Part shown: positions 50,401 through 60,178 of the stretch, one piece after another
Numbering within the stretch: position 1 is the first letter of the stretch
Layout of the letters: each line of letters opens with the position of its first letter
NCBI RefSeq assembly: GCF_017355985.1
Contig: NZ_JAFIQU010000003.1
Location: 479,884 to 543,883 of the forward strand
Reading direction: 5' to 3'
DNA: 64,000 nucleotides
From: Arenibaculum pallidiluteum
GTDB taxonomy: Bacteria > Pseudomonadota > Alphaproteobacteria > Azospirillales > Azospirillaceae
Notes under the pieces: model-generated
What the model was told of the DNA's origin: nothing
The model's input: the letters and a program-made list of their open reading frames with translations, nothing else
Databases searched by the model: none
Position numbers and translations under genes: made by a program

Positions 50401-52005
50401 TCAGCCGCCGCGCAGCGCGGCCAGCGCCTCCGGCGTGTCGATGTCCAGGAAGATGGCGGGGTCCTCCACAGCGACCTCGCAGACCTGGTCCGCATGGAGG
50501 CCGATCAGGTGTCGCGCGCCGACATCGCCGCGAAGGTCCTGGATCTCCGGAAAGAACCGCCGGTCCCAGAGAACAGGGTTGCCGCGACGCCCGCCCGCGG
50601 TCGGCACGCAGATCGCGCGCCCCTCCACCGGAGCGTAGGCTGCGATCAACCGCTCGATGATGGAAGAACCCACCTTCGGCATGTCGCCGAGACAGACGAG
50701 CGCCGCATCGCAGTCCGCCGGCACGGCCGCGATGCCGGCCTTCAGCGACTCGCTCAGTCCCTCGGCATAGGTCGGGCAGTGGACCGTGCGCACCGGAAGG
50801 CCTGATAGCGCGGCCTCGACCGAAGCATGCTGGTGCCCCGTGACGACCGCGACGGTGTCGAGCCGCGCCTCGAGAACACGCTCGACGCTGCGCACCACCA
50901 TGGGTCGTCCGTCCACGGGGGCCAGCATCTTGTTGGATCCCATCCGCGTCGAGCGGCCGGCGGCCAGGATCACGGCAGCGACGCGCGGTGCCCGCGGCGC
51001 GGCCGTCGGACCCTGGGAGCCGCGGGGCAGGGGGCGCGTCGGGATCTCCGCCAGGAGGCCACCCGCGCCCATGCGCATCACGTCCGTCCTGGTCACGGGG
51101 ATCCCCGCCGCAAGGCGCTGCAGGACCCAGTCGAAGCCGTTGAGCTTCGGGGACCGCGAGCAGCCCGGCAGCCCCAGCACGGGCACGGATCCGATCCGGG
51201 CCAGCAGCAGCAGGTTCCCGGGATCGACGGGCATTCCGAAATGTTCGACCGTCCCGCCCGCGCGCTCGATCCCCGTCGGCAGCACGTCGCGCCGGTCCGT
51301 GATCGCCGAGGCGCCGGCGACCAGCACCATGTCGTGGCCCGCCGCGACGGCCTCGCCGACCAGCGCCGCGACCGCCTCGGCCTCGTGCGGGCCGCGGCTC
51401 TCGCTGTCGAGCTTGCCGCCCAGCGCCTCGATACGGGCGCGGGTCACTCCCACCGTCTTGTCGAGGACCGATTCCTTGGTTCCCGGAAGGCGCGTCTGGA
51501 CGAGCGCCGCCCGGATCGGGCGGAACGGCGCGACCCGGATCAGGCTGCCCACCGCCTCGGCGGCGGCCACCGCCTCGGCGGGTGCGGCGAAGGGGATCAC
51601 CTTGATGGTCGCGACAATCTGGCGGGCCTCGACGAGCGTGAAAGGCGGCAGCGTCGCGACCGTCACGGATTCGTCGAGCAGGTTCAGCCGGTCGAGACGC
51701 GCGGCATCGACCACGCAGACGCCGCGTTCCGTCGCGAACAGGTTCACCCGTCCGGTGAAGGGCGCGGCGATCTCCAGCCCGCCGCCCGCGATCGCCGCCG
51801 CGACGCGCGCGGCCGCCTCGTCCTCGGCCACGTCGCCGGGCTCGATCAGCGCCGCCGTGACGGCGTCCACCCCCTGCTGGCGCAGGGTCTCCAGATCGGC
51901 GGCAGAGAGCCGCCGTCCCTTGGAGAAGGCGACGCCGCCGCCCCGGACGGAATGGGCGAGGATGGCGCCCTCGGCATCGCGCAGCGGGATCTCGCCGAAC
52001 CGCAT
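50401..52005 (-). CDS. fusion of a molybdopterin-binding domain and a MocA-like nucleotidyltransferase
   Basis: 534-residue protein probably tailoring or loading the molybdenum cofactor of the adjacent cox-type enzyme. Residues about 1-335 resemble MoeA/MogA-type molybdopterin-binding proteins (VLVAGASAITDRRDVLPTGI, then PVLGLPGCSRSPKLNGFD). Residues about 345-534 are a nucleotidyltransferase with VAAVILAAGRSTRMGSNKML, the MocA motif that in MocA makes the cytosine-dinucleotide cofactor. It is the last gene of the coxD-coxE-xdhC run and starts one base after the XdhC stop. Confidence 0.85.
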   Translation of the reverse strand: MRFGEIPLRDAEGAILAHSVRGGGVAFSKGRRLSAADLETLRQQGVDAVTAALIEPGDVAEDEAAARVAAAIAGGGLEIAAPFTGRVNLFATERGVCVVDAARLDRLNLLDESVTVATLPPFTLVEARQIVATIKVIPFAAPAEAVAAAEAVGSLIRVAPFRPIRAALVQTRLPGTKESVLDKTVGVTRARIEALGGKLDSESRGPHEAEAVAALVGEAVAAGHDMVLVAGASAITDRRDVLPTGIERAGGTVEHFGMPVDPGNLLLLARIGSVPVLGLPGCSRSPKLNGFDWVLQRLAAGIPVTRTDVMRMGAGGLLAEIPTRPLPRGSQGPTAAPRAPRVAAVILAAGRSTRMGSNKMLAPVDGRPMVVRSVERVLEARLDTVAVVTGHQHASVEAALSGLPVRTVHCPTYAEGLSESLKAGIAAVPADCDAALVCLGDMPKVGSSIIERLIAAYAPVEGRAICVPTAGGRRGNPVLWDRRFFPEIQDLRGDVGARHLIGLHADQVCEVAVEDPAIFLDIDTPEALAALRGG

Positions 52006-52006
52006 C

Positions 52007-52723
52007 TCAGCCTCCGGCTGGCGCCGCGGAGACCTGCCGGCGCAACGCCTGCGTGATCTCGGCGAGGATCGAGACGCCGATCTCGGCGGGCGTCACGGCG
52101 CCGATGTCGAGCCCGACCGGCGCATGCAGGCGTGCGATCTCCGCCTCGGTCAGCCCGGCTTCCAGCAGCCGGGCGACACGCTTGGCATGGGTCTTCCGGC
52201 TGCCCAGGCTGCCGACGTAGAAGGCGGGCGAGCGCAGCGCGACGAGCAGCGCGGGATCATCCAGCTTGGGGTCGTGGGTGAGGGTGACGACGGCCGTGCG
52301 CCGGTCCGGGGCCAACGCGGCCAGCCCCTCGTCGGGCCAGGCGTCCGAGAGTGTCACGTCGGGGAAGCGCTCGTCCGTGGCGAAGGCGCGGCGCGGGTCG
52401 ATGATGGTCACGGCGTAGCCGGCCAGGGCGGCCATGGGGACCAGCGCCTGCGCGATGTGCACGGCGCCCACCAGCAGCAGGCGCAGCGGCGGGGCGAAGA
52501 CCTGCACGAAGAGCCGCTGGTCGCCCTCCTCGACGATGCCGCTCCGGTCCTCGACGATCCGCCGCAGGACGGTCTCCTCGTCCTCGGGGAAGAGGGCGAA
52601 GCCGCCATGCGTCCCTCCGGCGTGCACGATCGCCTGCAGGCCGGTCTTCAGGTCCGTCACCAGCGCGCAGGGCTGCTTGTCCGCGCGCAGGGCGTTCAGC
52701 CGCTCCAGCGTCTCGGCCTTCAT
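52007..52723 (-). CDS. XdhC-family protein, C-terminal (Rossmann) part as a separate protein
   Basis: 238-residue chaperone-like protein of the XdhC/CoxF family, which binds and inserts the molybdenum cofactor into hydroxylases. Contains the Rossmann segment LLLVGAVHIAQALVPMAALAG, VTLTHDPKLDDPAL and YVGSLGSRKTHAKRVARL, ending with VGLDIGAVTPAEIGVSILAEI. The family's N-terminal module is encoded by the gene just upstream, overlapping by ATGA. Confidence 0.87.
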   Translation of the reverse strand: MKAETLERLNALRADKQPCALVTDLKTGLQAIVHAGGTHGGFALFPEDEETVLRRIVEDRSGIVEEGDQRLFVQVFAPPLRLLLVGAVHIAQALVPMAALAGYAVTIIDPRRAFATDERFPDVTLSDAWPDEGLAALAPDRRTAVVTLTHDPKLDDPALLVALRSPAFYVGSLGSRKTHAKRVARLLEAGLTEAEIARLHAPVGLDIGAVTPAEIGVSILAEITQALRRQVSAAPAGG

Positions 52724-53040
52724 TCGAGCGGCTCCACATAGACATCGACCCGCCCTCCGCAGGCCAGTCCGACCTCCCAGGCCATCTCATCAGTGACGCC
52801 GAAGGACAGCAGGCGCGGCTCGCCCTCGGCCATCACCTTCATCGCCTCGTGGACCACGGCACCCTCGATGCAGCCGCCGGAGACCGATCCCTGCATGGCG
52901 CCGGTCTCGTCCACCAGGAGATGGCTGCCCACCGGCCGCGGCGACGAGCCCCAGGTCGAAATCACGGTGGCGAGCGCCGCCTTGCGGCCGGAGCGGCGCA
53001 GCCGCGCGGCCTCGTTCAGGATGTCTGGTTCACCGGTCAT
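52720..53040 (-). CDS. XdhC/CoxI-family protein, N-terminal module
   Basis: 106 residues from ATG 53040, which overlaps the coxE stop. Carries the XdhC N-terminal hallmark LATVISTWGSSPRPVGSHLLV and GSVSGGCIEGAVVHEA with the conserved Cys, then EVGLACGGRVDVYVEPL. In many bacteria this module is fused to the Rossmann part; here it is separate. Predicted to help mature the molybdenum hydroxylase encoded by coxSLM. Confidence 0.87.
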   Translation of the reverse strand: MTGEPDILNEAARLRRSGRKAALATVISTWGSSPRPVGSHLLVDETGAMQGSVSGGCIEGAVVHEAMKVMAEGEPRLLSFGVTDEMAWEVGLACGGRVDVYVEPLE

Positions 53041-54278
53041 GCCACCTCCTCCACCCACCGTCGCAGATTGTCCGGACGGCGCGGCCCCTCGTGGTCGAGC
53101 ACCCGCGCCAGGTCGGCCAGGCTGTCCAGATTGTGCACGGGGCGGAACTCGTCCACATGCGGCAGGATCGCCCGTATACCTGCGGATTTGGGCTGGAACC
53201 CCTCGTAACGCAACAGGGGGTTCAGCCAGACCAGGCGCCGGCAGCTCTTGTGCAGCCGCTCCATCTGGGCTTCCAGACCGGCGCCGGCGTCGCGGTCGAG
53301 ACCGTCCGTGATCATCAGCACGACCGCGCCCTGGCCGAGAACGCGCCGCGACCAGACCCGGTTGAACTCGGTCAGTGACGTCCCGATGCGGGTGCCGCCG
53401 GACCAGTCCTGCACCGCAGCGGAGACCTTCTCCAGCGCGGCGTCCACGTCCTTGAGGCGCAGGTGCCGGGTGATGTTGGTCAGGCGGGTGCCGAAGACGA
53501 AGCTGTGCACGCGGTCGCGGTCGTTCGTCACGGCATGCAGGAAGTGCAGGATCATCCGCGAATAGCGGCTCATCGATCCCGAGATGTCGCAGAGCACGAC
53601 GAGCGGCGGGTGTCGCTCGCGGCGCCGACGCCTGGCGAGGTCGATGACCTGTCCGCCGCTGCGCAGCGTCCGCCGCAGCGTGGCGCGGGGGTCGGCGGTC
53701 CTCCCCGTGGGACTCGGCTGGAACCTCCGCGTCGGCACGGTCATCAGCGGCAGGGTCATGCGCCTGATCGCCTGCTTGGCGAGGGCGATCTCGGCCGTGC
53801 TCATCTTCTCGAAGTCGCGGGCCTGCAGCAGCTCGCGCTCGGAGAAGGTGAGCGCGGCGTCCACCTGCACCTCCGGCCTCTCCTGGGCCTTGCCCTGCCG
53901 GTCGGCATCGGTCCGCGGCATCATGGCCTCGGCCACGCGGCGCGAGAGCTCCGGCCCCTCGCGCTTGAGGTCGGCGCGCAGCGCGGGCAGCAGAAGGCCC
54001 ATCATGCGCTCGAGAAGCTGCGGATTGCGCCAGAAGACGTGGAAGGCCTGATCGAAGATCTCGCGCTGGTCCCGCCGGTTCACGAAGACGGCGTGAAGGG
54101 TCCAGTAGAAGACCCGCCGGTCGTCGAGCCCCGTGGCCTCGACCGCCTCGACGGCCTGCAGGACCTTCCCGGGGCCGACCGGCAGCCCCGCCGCCCGCAG
54201 CGTGCGGGCGAAATGCATGATGTTCAGCGCGAGGCGGCCCTGCGCTCCGCGCGCGGTGTCGTCGGCGTCACGCAGCAC
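53037..54278 (-). CDS. coxE: VWA-domain protein CoxE
   Basis: 413-residue partner of the MoxR ATPase CoxD in maturing molybdenum hydroxylases. GTG 54278 follows GGAGGGG. The von Willebrand A domain lies in the second half, with the metal site VVLCDISGSMSRYSR (DxSxS) and VVLMITDGLDRDAG. The first half is helical and binds partners in related MoxR-VWA systems. It is expressed with coxD (30-base gap upstream) and the xdhC genes. Confidence 0.88.
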   Translation of the reverse strand: MLRDADDTARGAQGRLALNIMHFARTLRAAGLPVGPGKVLQAVEAVEATGLDDRRVFYWTLHAVFVNRRDQREIFDQAFHVFWRNPQLLERMMGLLLPALRADLKREGPELSRRVAEAMMPRTDADRQGKAQERPEVQVDAALTFSERELLQARDFEKMSTAEIALAKQAIRRMTLPLMTVPTRRFQPSPTGRTADPRATLRRTLRSGGQVIDLARRRRRERHPPLVVLCDISGSMSRYSRMILHFLHAVTNDRDRVHSFVFGTRLTNITRHLRLKDVDAALEKVSAAVQDWSGGTRIGTSLTEFNRVWSRRVLGQGAVVLMITDGLDRDAGAGLEAQMERLHKSCRRLVWLNPLLRYEGFQPKSAGIRAILPHVDEFRPVHNLDSLADLARVLDHEGPRRPDNLRRWVEEVA

Positions 54279-54308
54279 CCGAGCCCCTCCGCCTGGCCAT
54301 GCGCGGCG

Positions 54309-55241
54309 TCATTGCAGGCGCGCCGCAGACAGCTCGGACTTCACCTGGGCCAGGATCCGGTTGGCCTCGCTGCCCTGGATCCGCGCGATGTCGTCCTGGT
54401 ATTTCAGCAGGGTGCCCAGCGTGTCCTCGACCGTCGCGGGGTCCAGCTCCAGCTTGTCGAGTTGCACGAGCGCCTGCGCCCAGTCCAGCGTCTCCGCGAC
54501 GCCGGGCAGCTTGAACAGGTCCATGCCGCGCAGGCGCTGCACGAAGCCGACCACCTCGGCCGACAGGCGCTCGGGGGCCTGCGGCACCTTGCGGCGCAGG
54601 ATCTCGGCCTCGCGCGCGGCATCGGGGTAGTCGACCCAGTGGTAGAAGCAGCGCCGTTTCAACGCGTCGTGGATCTCGCGCGTGCGGTTCGAGGTCAGGA
54701 TCACCACGGGCGGGCGCGCCGCCTTGATGGTGCCGAGCTCGGGGATCGTGACCTGGAAGTCCGACAGAACCTCCAGCAGATAGGCCTCGAAGGGCTCGTC
54801 TGTGCGGTCGAGCTCGTCGATCAGCAGCACCGGCGGGTTGCCCTGGGCATCGGTCTCAAGCGCCTGGAGCAGGGGGCGCCGGATCAGGAACCGCTCATCG
54901 AAGATGTCGTGGGCGAGTGCCTCGCGGTCGGCGCCGCCCGCGGCCTCGGCCAAACGGATCTCGATCATCTGGCGGGCGTAGTTCCACTCGTAGACCGCGG
55001 CGGCGACGTCCAGACCCTCGTAGCATTGCAGGCGCACCAGGCGGCGCCCCAGCGTCGCCGCGAGCACCTTCGCGACCTCGGTCTTTCCGGTGCCGGCCTC
55101 GCCCTCGAGAAAGAGCGGACGGCCCAGCTTCAGGGCCAGGAACAGGGCGGTGGCCAGCGAGCGCTCGGCGACGTAGTCGCCCGCGCGCAGAAGATCGGCC
55201 GTGGATTCGACGGATTCCGGAAGCGGCTTTGAGTCGGTCAT
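54309..55241 (-). CDS. coxD: MoxR-family AAA+ ATPase CoxD
   Basis: 310-residue AAA+ chaperone; in CO dehydrogenase systems CoxD helps assemble the copper-sulphur-molybdenum centre. Walker A LEGEAGTGKTEVAKVLA is at about residues 40-56, Walker B PVLLIDELDRTDEPF follows, then sensor 1 VILTSNRTREIHDALKRRC with the arginine finger. It heads the maturation run coxD-coxE-xdhC-xdhC-fusion, and is separated from coxM by the opposite-strand TSUP gene. Confidence 0.9.
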   Translation of the reverse strand: MTDSKPLPESVESTADLLRAGDYVAERSLATALFLALKLGRPLFLEGEAGTGKTEVAKVLAATLGRRLVRLQCYEGLDVAAAVYEWNYARQMIEIRLAEAAGGADREALAHDIFDERFLIRRPLLQALETDAQGNPPVLLIDELDRTDEPFEAYLLEVLSDFQVTIPELGTIKAARPPVVILTSNRTREIHDALKRRCFYHWVDYPDAAREAEILRRKVPQAPERLSAEVVGFVQRLRGMDLFKLPGVAETLDWAQALVQLDKLELDPATVEDTLGTLLKYQDDIARIQGSEANRILAQVKSELSAARLQ

Positions 55242-55417
55242 GGTCTTCCCGGGCGTTTTGCTGGCATCGCATCAGGAATCCAGTCCCGGGACAAGTGCGC
55301 GCTCGGGCAGCCCAGCGATGCGATCCGGCCGCGCCGAGCCCGCCGAAATCCGTAGTGCCCGGGCACAGGGGCTTCGGCTAAAAGGGTCGCGTCGCACAAC
55401 CTGCCGCCGATGCGAGG

Positions 55418-56191
55418 ATGTCCATGGACCCGTGGAATGCGTTGCTCCTGTTCGTTGCCGCCGTGGCGGCGGGGGCGCTGAACGCGGTCGCGGGGGGCGG
55501 CACCTTCTTCACCTTCTCGGCCCTTGTGGCGACCGGCATGCCCGCCGTCGCCGCGAATGCTACCAGCACTGCCGCGCTCTGGCCGGGCAGCATCGCCGGG
55601 CTTGCGGCCTACCGGCACGAGGCGCGCAGCCACTGGCAGCGCTTCGTCGTTCTGGGGCTGGTCAGCCTGGTGGGCGGAGCACTGGGCGCGTGGGCCCTGC
55701 TGGTCATCCAGGAAACTACCTTCGAGGCGATGGTCCCCTGGCTCCTGCTCGGTGCCACGGTGCTTTTCGGTTTCGGCCCGCAGATCCGGAAGATCGTGCG
55801 CCGCGTGGGCGAGCTGGGCACCGGCGCGGCCGGGCGGGTCGGCCCGGCCCTTGGCCTCGCCTTCCAGTTTCTCGTCGCGATCTACGGCGGATTCTTCGGC
55901 GCCGGCCTCGGCATCCTGATGCTGGCGGCCCTGACCCTCACGGAGAAGGGCGACTTCCACGTCGCGAACGCGGCGAAGACCCTGCTCGCCGTCCTGATCA
56001 ACGGCGTGGCAGTGGCGCTCTTCGTGTTCGGCGGTCTCGTCCACGTGCCCGAGGCGATCGTGATGCTGGTGGGCGCCGTTGCCGGCGGCTACGGCGGCGT
56101 CGCCGCGGCCCGCCGCGTACCCGAGCCGATCCTGCGCGGCGTCGTGGTCACGATCGGCATCACGCTCTCGCTCTACTTCTTCTTCCGCTGA
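55418..56191 (+). CDS. TSUP (TauE/SafE) family membrane transporter
   Basis: Predicted exporter of sulphur-containing or organic anions, 257 residues, about eight membrane helices in two repeats (AGALNAVAGGGTFFTFSAL and the second-half IYGGFFGAGLGILMLAALT). ATG 55418 follows GAGG; ATG 55424 is an alternative. It is on the opposite strand to the cox genes on both sides, so it breaks the cluster physically. Its substrate and any link to the hydroxylase are unknown. Confidence 0.87.
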   Translation: MSMDPWNALLLFVAAVAAGALNAVAGGGTFFTFSALVATGMPAVAANATSTAALWPGSIAGLAAYRHEARSHWQRFVVLGLVSLVGGALGAWALLVIQETTFEAMVPWLLLGATVLFGFGPQIRKIVRRVGELGTGAAGRVGPALGLAFQFLVAIYGGFFGAGLGILMLAALTLTEKGDFHVANAAKTLLAVLINGVAVALFVFGGLVHVPEAIVMLVGAVAGGYGGVAAARRVPEPILRGVVVTIGITLSLYFFFR

Positions 56192-56220
56192 GCGCCGCAG
56201 GCAGGAGCTGGCCCAGCTAA

Positions 56221-56248
56221 GGCCTCCCCGCCATTTCGCGGGGAGGCC
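56221..56248. terminator. bidirectional hairpin between TSUP and coxM
   Basis: Perfect 11-bp stem GGCCTCCCCGC / GCGGGGAGGCC around CATTTC, located between two convergent genes. No T-tract on either side, so it may terminate weakly or protect both 3' ends. Confidence 0.55.
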
Positions 56249-56267
56249 GGCCGGTGGGCAGATGCCC

Positions 56268-57062
56268 TCAGGGGATCTGCGCGACCGCCCTCTTGGCCAT
56301 GACCTTGACCAGGTTGGCCCGGTACTCCGCGCTGGCGTGGATGTCGCTGTTCAGCCCGTCGGCATCGACCTGCAGGGCATCCAGCGCGGCGGGGCTCCAG
56401 TTGCCGGCCAGGGCGACTTCGGCATCGGTCCAGCGGAACACGCTGGGCCCGGCGCCGGTCACCGCGACACGCACCTCGCCGCCGCGCTGCGCGACCATGA
56501 CGCCGACGACGGCGTAGCGGCTGGCGGGGTTCGGGAACTTGGCATAGGCCGCGCGGTCGGGCCGCGGGAAGTGAACCTCCCGCACGAGCTCTCCGGGCTC
56601 CAGCGCAGTCTCGAACATGCCCGTGAAGAAGTCCTCCGCCGGGATCTCGCGCGCCGTGGTCCGAACCACGGCGCCGAAGCCCACCAGCGCCGCAGGATAG
56701 TCCGCCGCGGGATCGTTGTTGCTGATGGAGCCGCCGAGCGTGCCGCGGTTGCGCACCTGGCGGTCGCCGATCCCCTCGGCCAGATCGGCCAGCGCCGGGA
56801 TCAGCCGCCGCACGGTCTGGTCATGGGCCACGGCGCCGTGGGTCGTCATGGCCCCGATCGTGATCCCGCCCGCCTCCTCGCGGATCCCCTTGAGCTCGGC
56901 GATGCCGCCGAGATCGACCAGGTCCGAGGGCTGAGCCAGTCGCTGCTTCAGCGTGGGCAGCAGCGTATGGCCGCCAGCCAGCGGCCGGGCCTCCTCGTTC
57001 CCGGTTAGCAGCGCGCTGGCCTCGGCGAGGCTGGCCGGGCGGTGATAGGCGAATTCGTACAT
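56268..57062 (-). CDS. coxM: FAD-binding subunit of a cox-type molybdenum hydroxylase (CoxM-like)
   Basis: Medium subunit that carries electrons from the iron-sulphur subunit to the acceptor. ATG 57062 gives 264 residues. FAD contacts are in ARPLAGGHTLLPTLKQRL and VRNRGTLGGSISNNDPAADYP, and the C-terminal CO_deh_flav domain is present (MVAQRGGEVRVAVTGAGP). Gene order S-L-M is that of form II clusters. Fourteen bases separate it from coxL. Confidence 0.9.
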   Translation of the reverse strand: MYEFAYHRPASLAEASALLTGNEEARPLAGGHTLLPTLKQRLAQPSDLVDLGGIAELKGIREEAGGITIGAMTTHGAVAHDQTVRRLIPALADLAEGIGDRQVRNRGTLGGSISNNDPAADYPAALVGFGAVVRTTAREIPAEDFFTGMFETALEPGELVREVHFPRPDRAAYAKFPNPASRYAVVGVMVAQRGGEVRVAVTGAGPSVFRWTDAEVALAGNWSPAALDALQVDADGLNSDIHASAEYRANLVKVMAKRAVAQIP

Positions 57063-57075
57063 GGTCTTGCTCCCC

Positions 57076-59469
57076 TCACTCGGCGGCGACGGCGGCGGGC
57101 CGCCGGGCGTTGATGGCGCGCCAGACGCGCTCGGGCGTCGCAGGCATGTCCAGATGGGTGACGCCGAGATCGGCCAGGGCATCGACCACGGCGTTCATCA
57201 CCGCGGCGGCGCCGCCGATCGTGCCGGCCTCTCCGCACCCCTTCACCCCCAGCGGGTTGTGGGTGCACGGCGCCTCCTCGTGGTAGGCGACCGTGAAGGA
57301 CGGCACGTCGTCGGCCCGCGGCATGCAGTAGTCCATGTAGGAGCCCGACAGGAGCTGGCCGCTGTCGGGATCGTAGACCGCATGCTCCAGCAGGGCCTGG
57401 CCGATGCCCTGGACCAGGCCGCCATGAACCTGGCCCTCGACGATCATCGGATTGATCACCCTGCCGAAATCGTCGGCCGCCACGAAGTTCACGATCCGCA
57501 CGACGCCCGTCTCGGGGTCGATCTCGACCTCGCAGATCTGCGTGCCGTTGGGATAGGTGAAGTTCTTGGGGTCGTAGAAGGCCTGCTCGTCCAGCCCCGG
57601 CTCGAGCTCTTCCAGCGGGAAGTTGTGCGGCACGTAGGCGGAAAGCGCGATGTCGCCGATCCCCAGCGACTTGTCCGTGCCCGCGACCGTGAAGCGGCCG
57701 TCGCGGAACTCGACGTCCGTCTCGGCCGCCTCGAGCATGTGGGCCGCGATCTTCCGGGCCTTGTTCACGACCTTGTCGACGGCCTTCACGATCGCCGATC
57801 CGCCCACCGCGAGCGAGCGCGAGCCGTAGGTTCCCATGCCGAACGGGATCTTGGACGTGTCGCCGTGCACGATTTCCACGTTCTCGATGGGGATCCCGAA
57901 CTTGTCGGCGACGATCTGGGCGAAGGTCGTCTCGTGACCCTGGCCATGGCTGTGGGAGCCCGTGAAGACCGTAACCGATCCGGTGGGATGGAACCGGACC
58001 TCGGCCGATTCATAGAGCCCCGCCCGGGCGCCGAGGGCGCCCGCGACGTTCGACGGCGCGATCCCGCAGGCCTCGATGTAGCTGGCGAAGCCAATGCCGC
58101 GGAGCTTTCCGCGCCGGGCCGCCTCGGCCTTGCGGGCCGGGAAGCCGGCATAGTCCGCGAGCTTCAGCGCCATGTCCATGCAGCGCGCGAAGTCGCCGGT
58201 GTCGTAGGTCAGCGCGACCGGCGTGTTGTAGGGCATTGCGGAGGGCGGAATGAAGTTCCGCCGCCGGATCTCGACCTTGTCGACGCCCGTCTCCCGCGCG
58301 GCGTTCTCGACCAGCCGCTCGATCAGGTAGCAGGCCTCGGGACGGCCGGCGCCGCGGTAGGCATCCACCGGGACCGTGTTGGTGAAGACCGCCTTCACCT
58401 CGGCGTAGATCGCAGGGGTCTTGTACTGGCCCGCCAGCAGCGTCGCGTAGAGATAGGTCGGGATCGAAGGCGCGAAGGTCGAGAGATAGGCGCCGAGATT
58501 GGCGGTCGTGTGCACCCGCAGCGCCAGGAAGTTGGCGTTCTCGTCCAGTGCCAGCTCGCAGGTCGTCAGGTGGTCGCGGCCGTGCGCATCGGAGAGGAAT
58601 GCCTCGGAGCGGTCGGCGGTCCACTTGATCGGCCGGGTCACCTTGCGCGAGGCCCAGGTGACGATCGCCTCCTCGGCATAGTGGTAGATCTTCGCGCCGA
58701 AGCCGCCGCCGACGTCGGGCGCGATGACGCGCAGCTTGTGCTCAGGAATGCCCAGCACGAAGGCGCCCATCAGCAGGCGGATCACGTGCGGGTTCTGGGA
58801 CGAGGTCCAGAGCGTGTACTCGCCCGTGCTGCGGTCGAACTCGCCGATATAGGAGCGGGGCTCCATGGGGTTCGGAACCAGCCGCGTATTCACGAGGTCG
58901 ATCCGCGTGACGTGCTTTGCGCGGGCGAAGGCTGCGTCCACGGCGGCGGCGTCGCCGATGTGCCAGTCGTAGCAGACATTGCCGGGCGCCTCGGCATGGA
59001 TCTGCGGCGCGCCCGCCGCAAGGGCGCGATCCGAGGTCACCGCCGCGGGCAGCTCCTCGTAGTCGACCTCGATCAGCTCGGCCGCGTCCCTCGCCTGGCC
59101 GAGGCTGTCGGCGATCACGACGGCGACCTGGTCGCCGACGTAGCGCACGATGTCGACCGCGAGGGGAGGGTGCGGTGGCTCGGCCATGGGCGAGCCGTCC
59201 TTGGAATGGATCTGCCAGCCGCAGGGCAGGCCCTTGACCCCGTCGGCGGCCATGTCGCGGCCGGTGAAGACGGCGACGACGCCCGGCGCCGCCTGGGCTG
59301 CCGAGACGTCGATCTCGCGGATCCGGGCATGTGCGTGCGGGCTTCGCAGGACGTAGGCGTAGGTCTGATTGGCCCTGTTGATGTCGTCGGTGTAGTTGCC
59401 CTGGCCGGTCAGGAAGCGGATGTCCTCGCGGCGCCGGACGGGGGCGCCGATCCCAGTGGGGTTCGCCAT
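57076..59469 (-). CDS. coxL: molybdopterin-binding large subunit, form II CoxL-like
   Basis: Catalytic subunit (797 residues) of the xanthine oxidase/CO dehydrogenase family. At about residue 365 it has AYRGAGR, the form II motif, instead of AYxCSFR with the Cys that holds copper in true CO dehydrogenase. The catalytic Glu is in [11 protein letters not shown] near residue 745. Moco-binding segments such as [14 protein letters not shown] and [15 protein letters not shown] are intact. Thus a hydroxylase with unknown substrate; CO oxidation is not supported. No Tat signal is seen, so it is cytoplasmic, perhaps membrane-attached through CoxG. Confidence 0.92.
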   Translation of the reverse strand: MANPTGIGAPVRRREDIRFLTGQGNYTDDINRANQTYAYVLRSPHAHARIREIDVSAAQAAPGVVAVFTGRDMAADGVKGLPCGWQIHSKDGSPMAEPPHPPLAVDIVRYVGDQVAVVIADSLGQARDAAELIEVDYEELPAAVTSDRALAAGAPQIHAEAPGNVCYDWHIGDAAAVDAAFARAKHVTRIDLVNTRLVPNPMEPRSYIGEFDRSTGEYTLWTSSQNPHVIRLLMGAFVLGIPEHKLRVIAPDVGGGFGAKIYHYAEEAIVTWASRKVTRPIKWTADRSEAFLSDAHGRDHLTTCELALDENANFLALRVHTTANLGAYLSTFAPSIPTYLYATLLAGQYKTPAIYAEVKAVFTNTVPVDAYRGAGRPEACYLIERLVENAARETGVDKVEIRRRNFIPPSAMPYNTPVALTYDTGDFARCMDMALKLADYAGFPARKAEAARRGKLRGIGFASYIEACGIAPSNVAGALGARAGLYESAEVRFHPTGSVTVFTGSHSHGQGHETTFAQIVADKFGIPIENVEIVHGDTSKIPFGMGTYGSRSLAVGGSAIVKAVDKVVNKARKIAAHMLEAAETDVEFRDGRFTVAGTDKSLGIGDIALSAYVPHNFPLEELEPGLDEQAFYDPKNFTYPNGTQICEVEIDPETGVVRIVNFVAADDFGRVINPMIVEGQVHGGLVQGIGQALLEHAVYDPDSGQLLSGSYMDYCMPRADDVPSFTVAYHEEAPCTHNPLGVKGCGEAGTIGGAAAVMNAVVDALADLGVTHLDMPATPERVWRAINARRPAAVAAE

Positions 59470-59509
59470 GACGTTTCTCCCGGGAGCATCGTTCTGGTTC
59501 TTGTCGGGC

Positions 59510-60001
<492 letters not shown>

Positions 60002-60178
60002 CAGGATCCTCCCTCATCGGCCCGTTGCTGCCGATCGCCTCGCCGCGACGGGCCTTCTTCGGGCCCGCATCGCACGACCGGCATTCACCATTTGTAAAGG
60101 CTAAGGGCGGCGCAAGCCCACGGTCAAGCGACGAGGCGGATAGGATCCGCCCCGGTGGCGCTCACGAGGAAGGTGGGC

